DNA from: CAZCGA01 sp964498075
GTDB lineage: Bacteria > Desulfobacterota > Binatia > HRBIN30
Assembly: GCA_964498075.1 (NCBI GenBank)
Contig: CAZCGA010000011.1
Location: forward strand, 15,151 to 79,150
Direction: 5' to 3'
Length of the DNA stretch: 64,000 nt
This document shows, one piece after another, positions 8,511 to 17,480 of this stretch; the stretch's first letter is position 1, and each line of letters opens with the position of its first letter. The notes below the pieces were generated by a model that saw only the letters and a program-made list of their open reading frames with translations, was not told the origin of the DNA and ran no database searches. Position numbers and translations under genes: made by a program.

Positions 8511-9370
8511 CGGTGGCGCCTGCGCTCCGCATCCGCTTCTGGGGGGTGCGTGGGAGTCACCCCACGCCCGGGCCGACGACAGCACGTGTGGGCGGGAACT
8601 CGTCGTGCGTTGAGGTGACCGCCGGGACGCACACGCTCGTGTTCGACGCCGGCACCGGCATCATCGGTCTGGGGCATGAGTTGGTGCGGCGCAACGGCGA
8701 CAGCACGGTCCACATCTTCCTGAGCCACACGCACCACGATCACATCGAAGGGTTGCGGTTCTTCCAGCCGGCGTACGAACCGGACTGGCGCTGCCACATT
8801 TATGGTGCGGGCAGCGGGCCGAAGACGCTGGAGCGCATTCTGTCCCGGCTCATGGGGCCGCGGCTCTTTCCCGTGTCGCTGTCGGAGCTGCGGGCGCGGC
8901 TCCTCATTCGGAGCTTGGGGAAGCATGCCCGCATCCGTGTCGGCGGTTCGCGCCAGGTCATCGTGACGGCGCGCTACAGCCGCGCGCATCCCAAAGCCGG
9001 TGTCACGCTGTACCGCACCACCTGCGCCGGCCGCTCCGTGGTGTACGCCACCGACATCGAGGCGCCGAAGGGCGGACATGAAGACGTCGTCGCCTTCGCA
9101 CGCGGCGCCGACGTCCTCATCCACGACGCGCAGTACACCGACGCAGAGTATTTTGAGGGGCGGTTCAACAAGGCGGGGTGGGGCCACAGCACGGTGCGCA
9201 TGGCCGCCGCCGCGGCGCGCGCCGCCGGCGTCGGCGAGCTGATCCTCTTCCATCACGATCCGACGCACAACGACGCGGAGGTCCCCGTGCTCGAACGACT
9301 GGCGCGCACTATCTTCCCGCGAACGCGTGCCGCAATGGAGGGGTTGGAGCTCCGCCTGTTGCCGCGGTAA
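8507..9370 (+). CDS. Metallo-beta-lactamase-fold hydrolase coupled to the cyclase
   Basis: A 287-residue protein starting at ATG 8507 inside the stop of the cyclase gene. The N-terminus RIRFWGVRGSHPTPGP and VGGNSSCVEV are typical of MBL-fold hydrolases. The metal-binding motif HTHHDH lies in LSHTHHDHIEGL, a second-shell YATDIE motif follows, and a late HHDPTHND supplies a further ligand region. The fold includes class II cyclic-nucleotide phosphodiesterases. Together with the translational coupling this suggests, but does not show, hydrolysis of the cyclase product. Other substrates such as RNA, lactones or phosphonates remain possible. Confidence 0.8.
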   Translation: MTVAPALRIRFWGVRGSHPTPGPTTARVGGNSSCVEVTAGTHTLVFDAGTGIIGLGHELVRRNGDSTVHIFLSHTHHDHIEGLRFFQPAYEPDWRCHIYGAGSGPKTLERILSRLMGPRLFPVSLSELRARLLIRSLGKHARIRVGGSRQVIVTARYSRAHPKAGVTLYRTTCAGRSVVYATDIEAPKGGHEDVVAFARGADVLIHDAQYTDAEYFEGRFNKAGWGHSTVRMAAAAARAAGVGELILFHHDPTHNDAEVPVLERLARTIFPRTRAAMEGLELRLLPR

Positions 9371-9393
9371 TCACCACGCGACTTGGCTGGCGC

Positions 9394-10194
9394 TCAGGAA
9401 GCCCACTTCGGGAACGAACTCACTGGAACGTCAGCTGGAAGACGAGCGTTCGGCAGCCAGGGAAGCTGCGCGGGCTCATCGACGCCCTGGATGCTGCGAT
9501 AGGGCACGACGGCACGCGGCCACGCCTCGTTGTAGCGCGGGTCGTTCTTGATCAGCGTCAGCGCGCTCGGGCCGCCGACGAGTCAGGCCACGCGGCGGCA
9601 CGAAGCCGTTGCGGTTGCTCGAGAAGGCGATCTTGCCGTCCGCCACTGGAGCGGGGCCGAGGTTCAGGATGCCGTATCCCAGGTAGTCGAAGCCCGCACC
9701 TGGATTCACCGGATTGGATTCGTTGAAGTGCCCGGCACCGGTGTTGGGCGTGAACTCTTGGAAGGTCAGCTGCTGGATCTGCCGGGTCGCGAGGTTGATG
9801 CGGAAGATGTCCGCGCCCGAATAGGGGAGGCCGCGCTGACTATTGTACCCCTGCGAGCGCACGTCATAGAAGAAGCTGTAGTAGACCCATTGCGCGTCGA
9901 ACGAGACGAACGGGTCGGTGACCGCGCCGACGCCGCCCGCCACCAGCACCTCCTCCGAGCCGTCGGGATGCAGCAGCATGAGGTCGGCACCCGGGTCGAT
10001 CTACGCCGGGTGCGCGACCTCAGGCCAGGTCGTGTTGGTGTTGTCGCCGAAGCGCGGCTGACGCACGAAGCGATGTCGTGCGAGACTGCATGCGTCACCC
10101 GCGGCAGCAGGACCGCGGTTACGATCAGCGTGGCAAAACTGGCAAGCGTGACAAGACGTGGCCGCCGCAGCGTCCCAGAAAGTGTGCTCTGCAT
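9394..10194 (-). pseudogene. Decayed PD40/TolB-like exported protein gene
   Basis: Reading leftward from 10194, an ATG opens a good signal peptide (basic start, then LVTLASFATLIVTAVLLP, ending THA). The frame then shifts into RFVRQPRFGDNTNTTWPEV, meets an in-frame TAG, and resumes as DPGADLMLLHPDGSEEVLVAGG, with repeats of beta-propeller type (FDAQWVYYSFFYD, IRINLATRQIQQLTF, KIAFSSNRNG). Near 9590 another shift and a stop interrupt it. The continuing frame reads NDPRYNEAWPRAVVPYRSIQ and GVDEPAQLPWLPN, then stops at 9394. The parts resemble PD40-repeat, hydrazine-synthase-alpha-like exported proteins. At least two shifts and two stops make this a dead gene, also much shorter than such relatives. 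Confidence 0.7.
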
Positions 10195-10330
10195 ATGTCC
10201 CTCAGGGTTGCGAGCAGAGTCTTGCAACGCCAATGCCCAGACACACGGTTGCTCCGGCAGCGAGACAGATGGTGTCGAGTTTGTGCGAGAGGCTGATATA
10301 GGGAGTCGAGCATCGACAAGGGAGGGACGC

Positions 10331-10726
10331 ATGCCGGAGCACTCGAACGCCACCCGCATCCGCGAGATGTTCGCGGCCTTCCGCACGGCGGACGTCGAGA
10401 CGATCCGTGCAGTGATCCCAGAGGACGCGATCTGGCACTTCCCTGGCCGGCGCGGCAAGCTGGCCGGCGATCACCGCGGCCGCGACGCAATCTTCGCCTT
10501 TCTACTGAGCGTCAGCGCCTTGACCGACCACACCTTCCACCTCGAGCTCATCGACGTGATCGCCAACGACGCCCACGCGGTCGCTCTGTTTCGCGGCCAC
10601 GGACAGCGCAACGGCAAGACGCTCGATAATCCCACTTGCCTGTGTATGCGAATGCAGAACGGTCAGGTCGCAGAGCTATGGGAGTTCGTCTGGGATCTCG
10701 AGCACGTCGATGATTTCTGGTCGTGA
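10331..10726 (+). CDS. SnoaL/NTF2-like protein
   Basis: A 131-residue protein starting at ATG 10331 with a strong GGAGGG site 5 bases upstream. The pattern MFAAFRTADVETIRAVIPEDAIWHFPG followed by LAGDHRGRDAIFAFL and NGQVAELWEF is typical of SnoaL-like/NTF2-fold proteins, small alpha-beta barrels that bind or isomerise diverse small molecules. The specific function is unknown. It converges with the SDR gene on the opposite strand, 13 bases away. Confidence 0.8.
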   Translation: MPEHSNATRIREMFAAFRTADVETIRAVIPEDAIWHFPGRRGKLAGDHRGRDAIFAFLLSVSALTDHTFHLELIDVIANDAHAVALFRGHGQRNGKTLDNPTCLCMRMQNGQVAELWEFVWDLEHVDDFWS

Positions 10727-10739
10727 ACGCTGGCTGATC

Positions 10740-11603
10740 TCAGGGCTTCGCTGCCGCCGGCGGCGTGAACTGCGTCCGCAGAAATGCATCGAAGGCGCGA
10801 TCCGGCAGCCACCCGCGCAGGCGAATCAGGACCCGGGCAGCCGCCGTCACCGGGTAGCGGGTCTTCGGGCGGCGGGCCGTGATCGCCCTCTCGATGACCT
10901 GCGCGACCGCGTCCGGGCCGGCGGCCATCCGGGCCAGCGGGCCTTCGTACGCCTCGCGGATCCGTTGGGCCACGACGGCGTTGAAGGCCGCGTACGGAGA
11001 CGCGCGGTCGCCCGCCGCGTGGATGCTGTCGACGGCGGTGTCGCCGAAACGCGTCTTGATCGGTCCCGGCTCGATCACCACGACGTCGATGCCAAACGGG
11101 CGCACCTCGAAGCGCAACGCGTCGCTCAGTGCCTCGACGGCGTGCTTGGTGGCGTGGTAGAAGCCCCCGCCGGGAAACGTGAGCTTGCCGCCCATGGAGC
11201 TGAGGTTGACGATCTTGCCCCATTGCTGGCGGCGCATGGCGGGGAGGACCAGTTGCGTCATCCGCGTCAGCCCGAAGACGTTGGTTTCGAACTGCCGGCG
11301 GATCTGCTCGATGCCGACCTCCTCCACCGTGCCTTCCTGACCGTACCCCGCATTGTTGATCAGTACGCCGACGGCGCCTTCGGCCTGCTCGACGGCCGTG
11401 ACACCGGCGCGCATCGAGCCTTCGTCGCACACGTCGAGCGCCAGGAGCTTGCAGCCCTGCCCGCCCAGATCGCGGATGGCGTCGAGACTGCGCGCGCTGG
11501 CGTACACCGTCCAACCGTTCCGCGCCAGGCGCGTCGCCGTGGCGCGTCCTATCCCCGTCGAGCATCCCGTAATCAATACCGCTTTCGAAATCGCGTTGGT
11601 CAT
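10740..11603 (-). CDS. Short-chain dehydrogenase/reductase
   Basis: A 287-residue classical SDR oxidoreductase. The cofactor motif TGCSTGIG is near the start, NNAG is at about residue 85, and the catalytic Ser-Tyr-Lys set is in NLSSMGGK and YHATK. Basic Arg in the ASARS segment suggests NADP(H). The TetR gene upstream overlaps its start by four bases (ATGA), so both form one operon that is likely controlled by the TetR protein. The substrate is unknown; related enzymes act on alcohols, steroids or lipids. Confidence 0.88.
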   Translation of the reverse strand: MTNAISKAVLITGCSTGIGRATATRLARNGWTVYASARSLDAIRDLGGQGCKLLALDVCDEGSMRAGVTAVEQAEGAVGVLINNAGYGQEGTVEEVGIEQIRRQFETNVFGLTRMTQLVLPAMRRQQWGKIVNLSSMGGKLTFPGGGFYHATKHAVEALSDALRFEVRPFGIDVVVIEPGPIKTRFGDTAVDSIHAAGDRASPYAAFNAVVAQRIREAYEGPLARMAAGPDAVAQVIERAITARRPKTRYPVTAAARVLIRLRGWLPDRAFDAFLRTQFTPPAAAKP

Positions 11604-12286
11604 CGCAGTCCTCCTTGTGTCGCGGCTTGGTGTGTTGCGGCGTGGTTGCGTCTTGCGTAGCGGCCGATCCGCCCGGCCAGGCCAGTGACCAGCACCTCGA
11701 CGAGTTGGAGCACCCGGCGGCGGTACAGTTGCGGCGTGAGCGCGGCGCTGCCGACCTCCACGCCCTTGGCGCAGTCGACGATCAGCTCCGCCGCCGCCTG
11801 CGCAGTCAGCCCGAGGCGCTGCGGCGCAAGCTCACCGTGTGCAACCGCCGCCTCGATCGCGCCTTTCAGCAGCTTCAGGTAACGGCGCCCGAACTCGGCC
11901 GACAGGTCGCCGCAGATCCGGCTGTTCTCATCGAGCAGCTCGCGAGCGTGCGCCGTTCCGTGCACCACCGCGAAGAAGGTCGCCAGCTTGGCTTCCAGGA
12001 CACCGCGGATGCGCGTCGCGACGTCCCCGTCGACGCGGATGGCGTGCTGCGCCGCCGTCAGCGCCTTCTCGTGCAGCTGGCACGCCAGCTCGCGAAAGAT
12101 CTGCTCCTTGTTCTTGAAGTGCAGATACACCGCGGCGCGCGACATCCCGGCCTCCTGCGCGATGTCCTCGATCGCGGTCCGCCGAAACCCGTAATGCGCG
12201 AAGCGCGCCAAGGCCGCACCCAAGATCGCCTGGCGCTTGCCGGCGCGAAGCTGCGGCTCCGTGTGCGAGCGTCCGCTGGAAGGCAT
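11600..12286 (-). CDS. TetR-family transcriptional repressor
   Basis: A 228-residue repressor. The N-terminal helix-turn-helix is clear: RQAILGAALARFAHYGFRRT, then IEDIAQEAGMSRAAVYLHFKNKEQIF. The helical C-terminus (about residues 75-210) should bind an unknown ligand. An 8-bp inverted repeat lies directly before the start codon inside a putative promoter, pointing to autorepression and control of the downstream SDR. No ribosome-binding site precedes ATG 12286, and the predicted transcript start falls on it, so the mRNA may be leaderless. Confidence 0.9.
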   Translation of the reverse strand: MPSSGRSHTEPQLRAGKRQAILGAALARFAHYGFRRTAIEDIAQEAGMSRAAVYLHFKNKEQIFRELACQLHEKALTAAQHAIRVDGDVATRIRGVLEAKLATFFAVVHGTAHARELLDENSRICGDLSAEFGRRYLKLLKGAIEAAVAHGELAPQRLGLTAQAAAELIVDCAKGVEVGSAALTPQLYRRRVLQLVEVLVTGLAGRIGRYARRNHAATHQAATQGGLR

Positions 12287-12287
12287 G

Positions 12288-12313
12288 CTGACGTTCTACA
12301 TCCAAAACGTCAG
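12288..12313 (-). promoter_or_regulatory. Operator-like inverted repeat before the TetR gene
   Basis: A perfect inverted repeat CTGACGTT-N10-AACGTCAG (12288-12295 and 12306-12313), of TetR-operator type, sits immediately upstream of the TetR start. It lies inside a likely minus-strand promoter: TTGAGT (complement of 12315-12320), 16-base spacer, TAGAAC (complement of 12293-12298). Binding there would block transcription of TetR and the SDR. Confidence 0.65.
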
Positions 12314-12411
12314 AACTCAAGAGGCTCTTTTTTGGCGCCGAACGGAAGGCCGAAGCCGCCGCGACGGCGACCGGCGCCGTCTACCGCCCGGCCCACTGCC
12401 GGGCGGCTGGC

Positions 12412-14226
12412 TCAGGAGAACGTCAGGTGAAAGACCAGCGTTCCGCCGTCGAAATTCGGCGCGCTGACCATGAAGGAATACGTCTGTCCGCTGGTGGCCG
12501 TGAACGAAATCTGCGACTGCGTGGTCGCGTTTGCGTTGTCGCTGCACGCGCCGCTCACCTCGGTCATGGCCCCGCAGAAGCCGGTATACGCGGACAGTAT
12601 CGTGTCGTAGCTGCTGCCAAAGGTATCGGCTGTGATGGTGCCGGCCGTCGGCGCCCTGAAGCGGTACCACACGCTCTTGCCACGGCTGTGGCTGCCACAC
12701 GATGGGAACGGATCGTTCGTCGCATAGGATGCTAGCACGGTAAAGATCGTGTTGGTGTAGGGCGTCGTGGAGATGATTGTCGGGCTGGAGCACGCGTTGT
12801 TCGGTGGCGTCCCGCCGCTCGTGGGTGTCGGCGCAGACGTCTGCGTCGGCACGGCCGTCCGGGTGATCGTTGGGGTCGCCGTTGCAACCGTGGACGTCGG
12901 TGGCGCCGCCGCGGGCGTGGAGGTCGGCGTGGGCGTCGCGGTTCCCTTCGGCGTAGACGTTCCGGTCCGCGTCGGCGTGGAGCTCCGTGTCGAGGTCGGG
13001 AAGACGACACCGGCTTCGGGGTAGACGAAGGTCGCCGCGGCCACGTCATCCTTCCGCAAGCTGGCGCAGCGGCCGTCAAAGTGCGCGATGGCGGCCATGG
13101 TCGCAGACGAATCGGCGGAATGACCCAGGCCGATGGTGTGGCCGAACTCATGCGTCGCAACCTCGCCCACGTTGCACTGGTTCCAGAAGGAGCACCCGCC
13201 CCATCCATTGTTGAACATCACCTTGCCGGTCGCGATGCGGCCGAAGGTCGTGCCGTTGACCACCTTGCTCCCTGTGGTCGTGCAATACCCGCCGATCGCC
13301 AGGATACCCGAGCACGCAGTCGGGTTGGTCACTTCGTTGAATGGGTCGTTGAACAGGATGCGGCTCGTCCCGCACCCCGAGAATTTCGTCGGGGCAATAG
13401 TGCCGGCATCCGCCAGAACCAGATTGGAGGTCGGCACGCCCGTCCATGCCGCTATGCCGGCATCGACGGCGGCTTTGGAGGCCGCGAACCCGAGCTTGTT
13501 GTCGCCGTTGGAGTCGATGAGATAGTTCACCGGCAACCCGCTGTCCGGCTCGAACCAACGCGCCGGCGGGAATCCCAGGAAGGTAAACGATTCGTGCACT
13601 TCGGTGGGTGCAGTGTTCAGCTCCGGCGGCATCATCGTCAAGGGCAGCAGTACTCCAGCGGGCTCATGCACCGCCATCGTGCGCAGGCGCTTGACCAGCG
13701 GCGCAAGGGGCTGCGTCTCCGGGAGCGCCTCCATGACTTGACCCGTCGCCGGGATGTACACCGACGCACCCCACCCGAAGTCGCGGGCCGCCATCGTACG
13801 GCCGACCGAGTCCACGCTCACCGCGAACTTGCCCATCGACAGGTTGTTGGTCTGCAACGTGCCGTCGGCGTTGCGCGTGAGAAACAGCAGGCTGCGCTCA
13901 CCAACCCAAAACTCCGGCGCACCGAATATCCACTCGCCCCGCTCCCCGACCGCGCCGCCAGGCTCGCGCAGCGCGATCCGCTCGCGCCGAACGGAACCCT
14001 TGAAGACGCGGTTGGGCTGGACATGCACGTACGTGTAGATGGCACCGTCCGGACGCAGGGCCGCCGACTCGATCGCCGTCACCGTCCCGAGGAGGACGAC
14101 GTCGGACGTCCGCAACAATGAGGGTTCGTCCATCAGCACGAACGTGGTAGCCAATGTGGCGGCCGGCAGCAGACACAGGAGGCCGACGATGACAGCCGTG
14201 ATTGAAGCGCAGCGAGTTTTCACCAT
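12412..14226 (-). CDS. Secreted matrixin-like zinc metalloprotease
   Basis: A protein of about 604 residues. ATG 14226 begins a signal peptide (MVKTRCASITAVIVGLLCLL, ending near TLA). The middle holds a matrixin-type site HEFGHTIGLGHS followed by SSATM: the zinc motif HExxHxxGxxH and a Met-turn-like methionine. A roughly 80-residue Thr/Pro-rich linker follows, then a C-terminal beta-rich domain (KSVWYRFRAPTAGTITADTF, then SGQTYSFMVSAP) resembling PPC-type domains of secreted proteases. It is probably exported, possibly by the type II system in this window. The substrate is unknown. The extra N-terminal 18 codons to 14280 are not part of a signal peptide. Confidence 0.82.
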   Translation of the reverse strand: MVKTRCASITAVIVGLLCLLPAATLATTFVLMDEPSLLRTSDVVLLGTVTAIESAALRPDGAIYTYVHVQPNRVFKGSVRRERIALREPGGAVGERGEWIFGAPEFWVGERSLLFLTRNADGTLQTNNLSMGKFAVSVDSVGRTMAARDFGWGASVYIPATGQVMEALPETQPLAPLVKRLRTMAVHEPAGVLLPLTMMPPELNTAPTEVHESFTFLGFPPARWFEPDSGLPVNYLIDSNGDNKLGFAASKAAVDAGIAAWTGVPTSNLVLADAGTIAPTKFSGCGTSRILFNDPFNEVTNPTACSGILAIGGYCTTTGSKVVNGTTFGRIATGKVMFNNGWGGCSFWNQCNVGEVATHEFGHTIGLGHSADSSATMAAIAHFDGRCASLRKDDVAAATFVYPEAGVVFPTSTRSSTPTRTGTSTPKGTATPTPTSTPAAAPPTSTVATATPTITRTAVPTQTSAPTPTSGGTPPNNACSSPTIISTTPYTNTIFTVLASYATNDPFPSCGSHSRGKSVWYRFRAPTAGTITADTFGSSYDTILSAYTGFCGAMTEVSGACSDNANATTQSQISFTATSGQTYSFMVSAPNFDGGTLVFHLTFS

Positions 14227-14448
14227 AGTCGGGCTCGATATATCAGTATTCGGCGTCGACGTCAGCAGGTGATGTGCCAATCGCCGGCGAACAACGGGCG
14301 CGGGACCTGCCCGGCGTTCAAGAGTCTCACTGTATCGCGACAGCGACGAGTTCCATCAGATGGCGACAAAATTATCGGCGCTTTGCCGGCGCGCCGCTCT
14401 TGTGCGGGCTTGTAAAATTTCGCGGTCCGTACCAAGAAGACGCCGGAG

Positions 14449-17271
14449 ATGGCATCGACAGCTGTGGTGGCGCGCGGCATCACGATCCCCGCGGAGTTGA
14501 GCGCGTGGGTCCTGTGGCTGCGGGCCGGCGTCATCATCGGTCTGTTCACGCTGTTGATGGCCGGCCGAACGTTTGCGCAGCTGCCCATCCCCCCGCTGCC
14601 CATCATCTGCATTGCGGTCGCCGCGTCGTCCTACAACGGCCTTCTGGCGCTGGTGGTGTGGCGAACGCGCGAACGCCCGGCGCCCGCCGGCGACCGGATC
14701 CGGGCGCGCGTCCTCTACGTCGGCGGTCTGCTCGATGCCGCCTCGATCGCGTTGGTGGTGCTGTTCACCGGGGGACTGGTCAGCCCGTGGCTCTACTTCT
14801 TCCTGGCCACGAGCGTGGTGTCGAGCGCTATCCTCCCACCGCTACCGGGACGCATCCTGACCGCAGTGAACGCCGCCGCGGCGCTGATCGTGATCGTCAT
14901 CTCGTCGGGCACGGGCTCCGCCTATCCACTGACGCTCAACTTCTGGTCGCAACCGGGCTACGGCGCGATTGTCGGCCTGAGTCTGATCGCGCTGATGGCG
15001 CTCACGGCCTATGCCGTCAGCGTCCCGGTGGAGAACGCGCGCGCCGCGGCGCGCTTCCAGGAGGGCATGGCGTCCATCGCGTTGATCCTGCAGCACACCG
15101 CCGGGGTCGACCAAGCGCTGGCGGCACTGTGCAGCCATGCCCATCACTGGTTCGGTGTTGATCGGGCCACCGTTGCTCTGCTCGAAGGTGAGGCGCTGGT
15201 GGTGCGGGCCGCCGAGGGGGCGGACGCTGCGGGGCTGGTTGGACGGCGCACCGCCGTCAGCGACCGACAGTCGCTCGATGTCGAGGTGCTGCGCCGCCGT
15301 GCAGGTTTCTACGTGAATCGGCTGCAGCGTTCCGCGTACCGCGGGTATCCAGCCGTTGAGGAGCTCGGCGACGCAGCCGTGCTGCTAGTGCCGCTGGTCG
15401 GGGCGCTCGGGACGCTCGGCGTCCTCAGCTTGGCCTACCGCCGCCGGCCCGGTCGGTTCACTCCCACCAGCCTGCAGCGAGCGAACATCCTCGCCGCCCA
15501 GGCCGGAGTCGCCGTCGAGAACGCCCGCCTGCTCGAGCGGGTACGCGAGGAGGCGGACGGGGTCACCTCACTGCTGAGTGCCTTGGAGCGTCTCACCCAG
15601 TCGCATGACCTCCCCACGCTGCTCACCGATCTCAATCGCATCGGAGCGGAAATGGTGCGCTGCGATCGCAGCACCACGTTCCTGTGGGAGGCGCGGCGCC
15701 GCATCTTCTACTTCGGCTCGACCTTCGGCAACCCGCCGCCGCTGGTTGAGGCCATGCGGCAGTTCGAGTTTGCACCGGGGATCTTCCCGCAGGTGGACCG
15801 CGTCCTGGCCGGCGAGACCTTCGTCGTCAGCGCTCAGCAGGCCGCCGAATACCTGCCGCCGGACTTGCGGCAAGCGCTGCGTATCGGCGCCAGCGCGGTG
15901 ATTCCACTCTCCACTGAGCGGGGCGTACAAGGGGTCATGGCGGTGAGCTACCTCGACCCGCTGCGCGACTTCAGTGCCGAGCAGCTGTGGATGCTGCGCG
16001 GGATTGCCCGCTACGCCGCCCTGGCAATCGAGCGCGCGCGGCTCATCGCGCAAGAACACGAAGCGGCGACCACGGCTGAAGCGCTGGTGGCGTTGGGACG
16101 CGAGCTGAGCGCTACGCTCGACCGCCGGACCGTCTTGGCGCGCATCCCCGAAATGGCGGCCGCCGCCGCGGGCTGTGACTTCGCCGTGCTCAGCCTCTGG
16201 GACAGCGAGTCCTGCCAGGCGCGCATCCTCGGCGCCTGCGGCTTCTCCCCCGAAGCCACCCAGGAACTGCTCGCGCTGCCATTGGACACGGCGGAGTCGC
16301 CGTTCACCGACGCGGTCATGCAGGCCGGGTATCTGGAGATCGAGTCCCCGCAGTCGTTGCCGGGGCTGCCTTCCGGACTCATGGAGCACTTTCAGGTGAG
16401 CAGCCTGCTGTGCTGCGTCTTCGGCCCGGTCGAGCAGCGGGTTGGCAGCTTGACCGTCGGGTACCGCGGCCGCACCGTTCCGTTCTCTGCGGCGCAGAAG
16501 CGGCTCATCGACGGCATCGCCCAACAGGCGGCCGTAGTGTTGGAGAACACCCGGCTGGTGGAAGATCTGCGGCAGGCGAGCCAGCTCAAATCGGACTTCC
16601 TGAGTACCATCTCCCACGAGCTGCGCACGCCGTTGAATGCGATCATCGGCTACAGCGAGCTGCTGTACGAGCAGGCGATGGGACCCCTGCAGCCTGAGCA
16701 GCTCGAGGCGATGGACGTCATCGTCAAGAAGAGCGTCCAACTACTCGAGCTGATCAATACCACCTTGGATCTGACCCGGATGGAGGCCGGCCAGGTCGAC
16801 GTCAGCCTCTCGGAGTTCAGCGTGGCCGATCTCCTCACGGACATCGAGGGGGAACTGGCGGATGAAGTGCCACCGCCGGTCCAGTTCGCGTGCGTCATCG
16901 CACCCGACCTCCCACTGCTGATCAGTGATCGCCTCAAGCTGAAGACGGTGATCCGCAACCTCGTCCACAACGCGCTGAAGTTCACGCGTCGCGGCCGGGT
17001 TGAGGTCCGAGCCGAGCTCGCGGCACGCCCGGCACATGTGCAGCTCGTGGTGCGTGACACCGGCATCGGCATCGCGGCCGAGAACGTCACCGCCATCTTC
17101 GAGATGTTCCGCCAGCTGGAGCCGGCGACGACGCGCCGGTTCGGGGGCGTCGGGCTGGGTCTGTACATCGTGCAGCGGCTGCTGGAGCTGCTGCACGGGG
17201 AGATCCACGTGCAAAGCGAACCCGGTGCAGGCTCGGTCTTCACCGTGACCGTGCCCCTGCGGCTGGAATGA
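14449..17271 (+). CDS. Membrane histidine kinase with three GAF domains
   Basis: A 940-residue sensor kinase. Five or six membrane helices (about residues 20-195) precede three GAF-like domains (about 215-360, 370-530 and 540-700, seen by alternating patterns such as GVLSLAYRRRPGRFTPTSLQRANILAAQAGVAVENARL, which is split here only by description). The kinase core follows: phosphoacceptor histidine in STISHELRTPLNAIIGYSEL, N box DRLKLKTVIRNLVHNALKFT, G1 box DTGIGI, G2 box FGGVGLGLYIVQ. There is no receiver domain and no adjacent cognate regulator; the nearest regulators are the NtrC-type protein at 19.8 kb and a lone receiver at 42.8 kb. The signal is unknown. Confidence 0.9.
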   Translation: MASTAVVARGITIPAELSAWVLWLRAGVIIGLFTLLMAGRTFAQLPIPPLPIICIAVAASSYNGLLALVVWRTRERPAPAGDRIRARVLYVGGLLDAASIALVVLFTGGLVSPWLYFFLATSVVSSAILPPLPGRILTAVNAAAALIVIVISSGTGSAYPLTLNFWSQPGYGAIVGLSLIALMALTAYAVSVPVENARAAARFQEGMASIALILQHTAGVDQALAALCSHAHHWFGVDRATVALLEGEALVVRAAEGADAAGLVGRRTAVSDRQSLDVEVLRRRAGFYVNRLQRSAYRGYPAVEELGDAAVLLVPLVGALGTLGVLSLAYRRRPGRFTPTSLQRANILAAQAGVAVENARLLERVREEADGVTSLLSALERLTQSHDLPTLLTDLNRIGAEMVRCDRSTTFLWEARRRIFYFGSTFGNPPPLVEAMRQFEFAPGIFPQVDRVLAGETFVVSAQQAAEYLPPDLRQALRIGASAVIPLSTERGVQGVMAVSYLDPLRDFSAEQLWMLRGIARYAALAIERARLIAQEHEAATTAEALVALGRELSATLDRRTVLARIPEMAAAAAGCDFAVLSLWDSESCQARILGACGFSPEATQELLALPLDTAESPFTDAVMQAGYLEIESPQSLPGLPSGLMEHFQVSSLLCCVFGPVEQRVGSLTVGYRGRTVPFSAAQKRLIDGIAQQAAVVLENTRLVEDLRQASQLKSDFLSTISHELRTPLNAIIGYSELLYEQAMGPLQPEQLEAMDVIVKKSVQLLELINTTLDLTRMEAGQVDVSLSEFSVADLLTDIEGELADEVPPPVQFACVIAPDLPLLISDRLKLKTVIRNLVHNALKFTRRGRVEVRAELAARPAHVQLVVRDTGIGIAAENVTAIFEMFRQLEPATTRRFGGVGLGLYIVQRLLELLHGEIHVQSEPGAGSVFTVTVPLRLE

Positions 17272-17480
17272 AGCGCGAGCCGGACACTCGGCGGTTGGGG
17301 CGCTTGGCCCGATGGTTTCTCTAAATTCGGTCGAGGCGTCTTGACGAATGATACCCGTTTGTAGCAAACAGTTGAGTGAGAAAGCAGGTAGCAGGCAATC
17401 AGTAGTTTTGGGAGAGCCTTCTTCCAGGCACGAACATGGGCTCGCGGCGGTCATGCGTCGCCGGCCAGAGGGGAGACGCA

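Noticed and set aside
9394..10194. Programmed frameshift or stop readthrough in the PD40-like gene
   Set aside because: Two shifts and two stops in 800 bases are better explained by decay; no slippery sequence or hairpin seen.
15568..16740. Minus-strand ORF of 390 residues
   Set aside because: Antisense to the GAF region of the histidine kinase.
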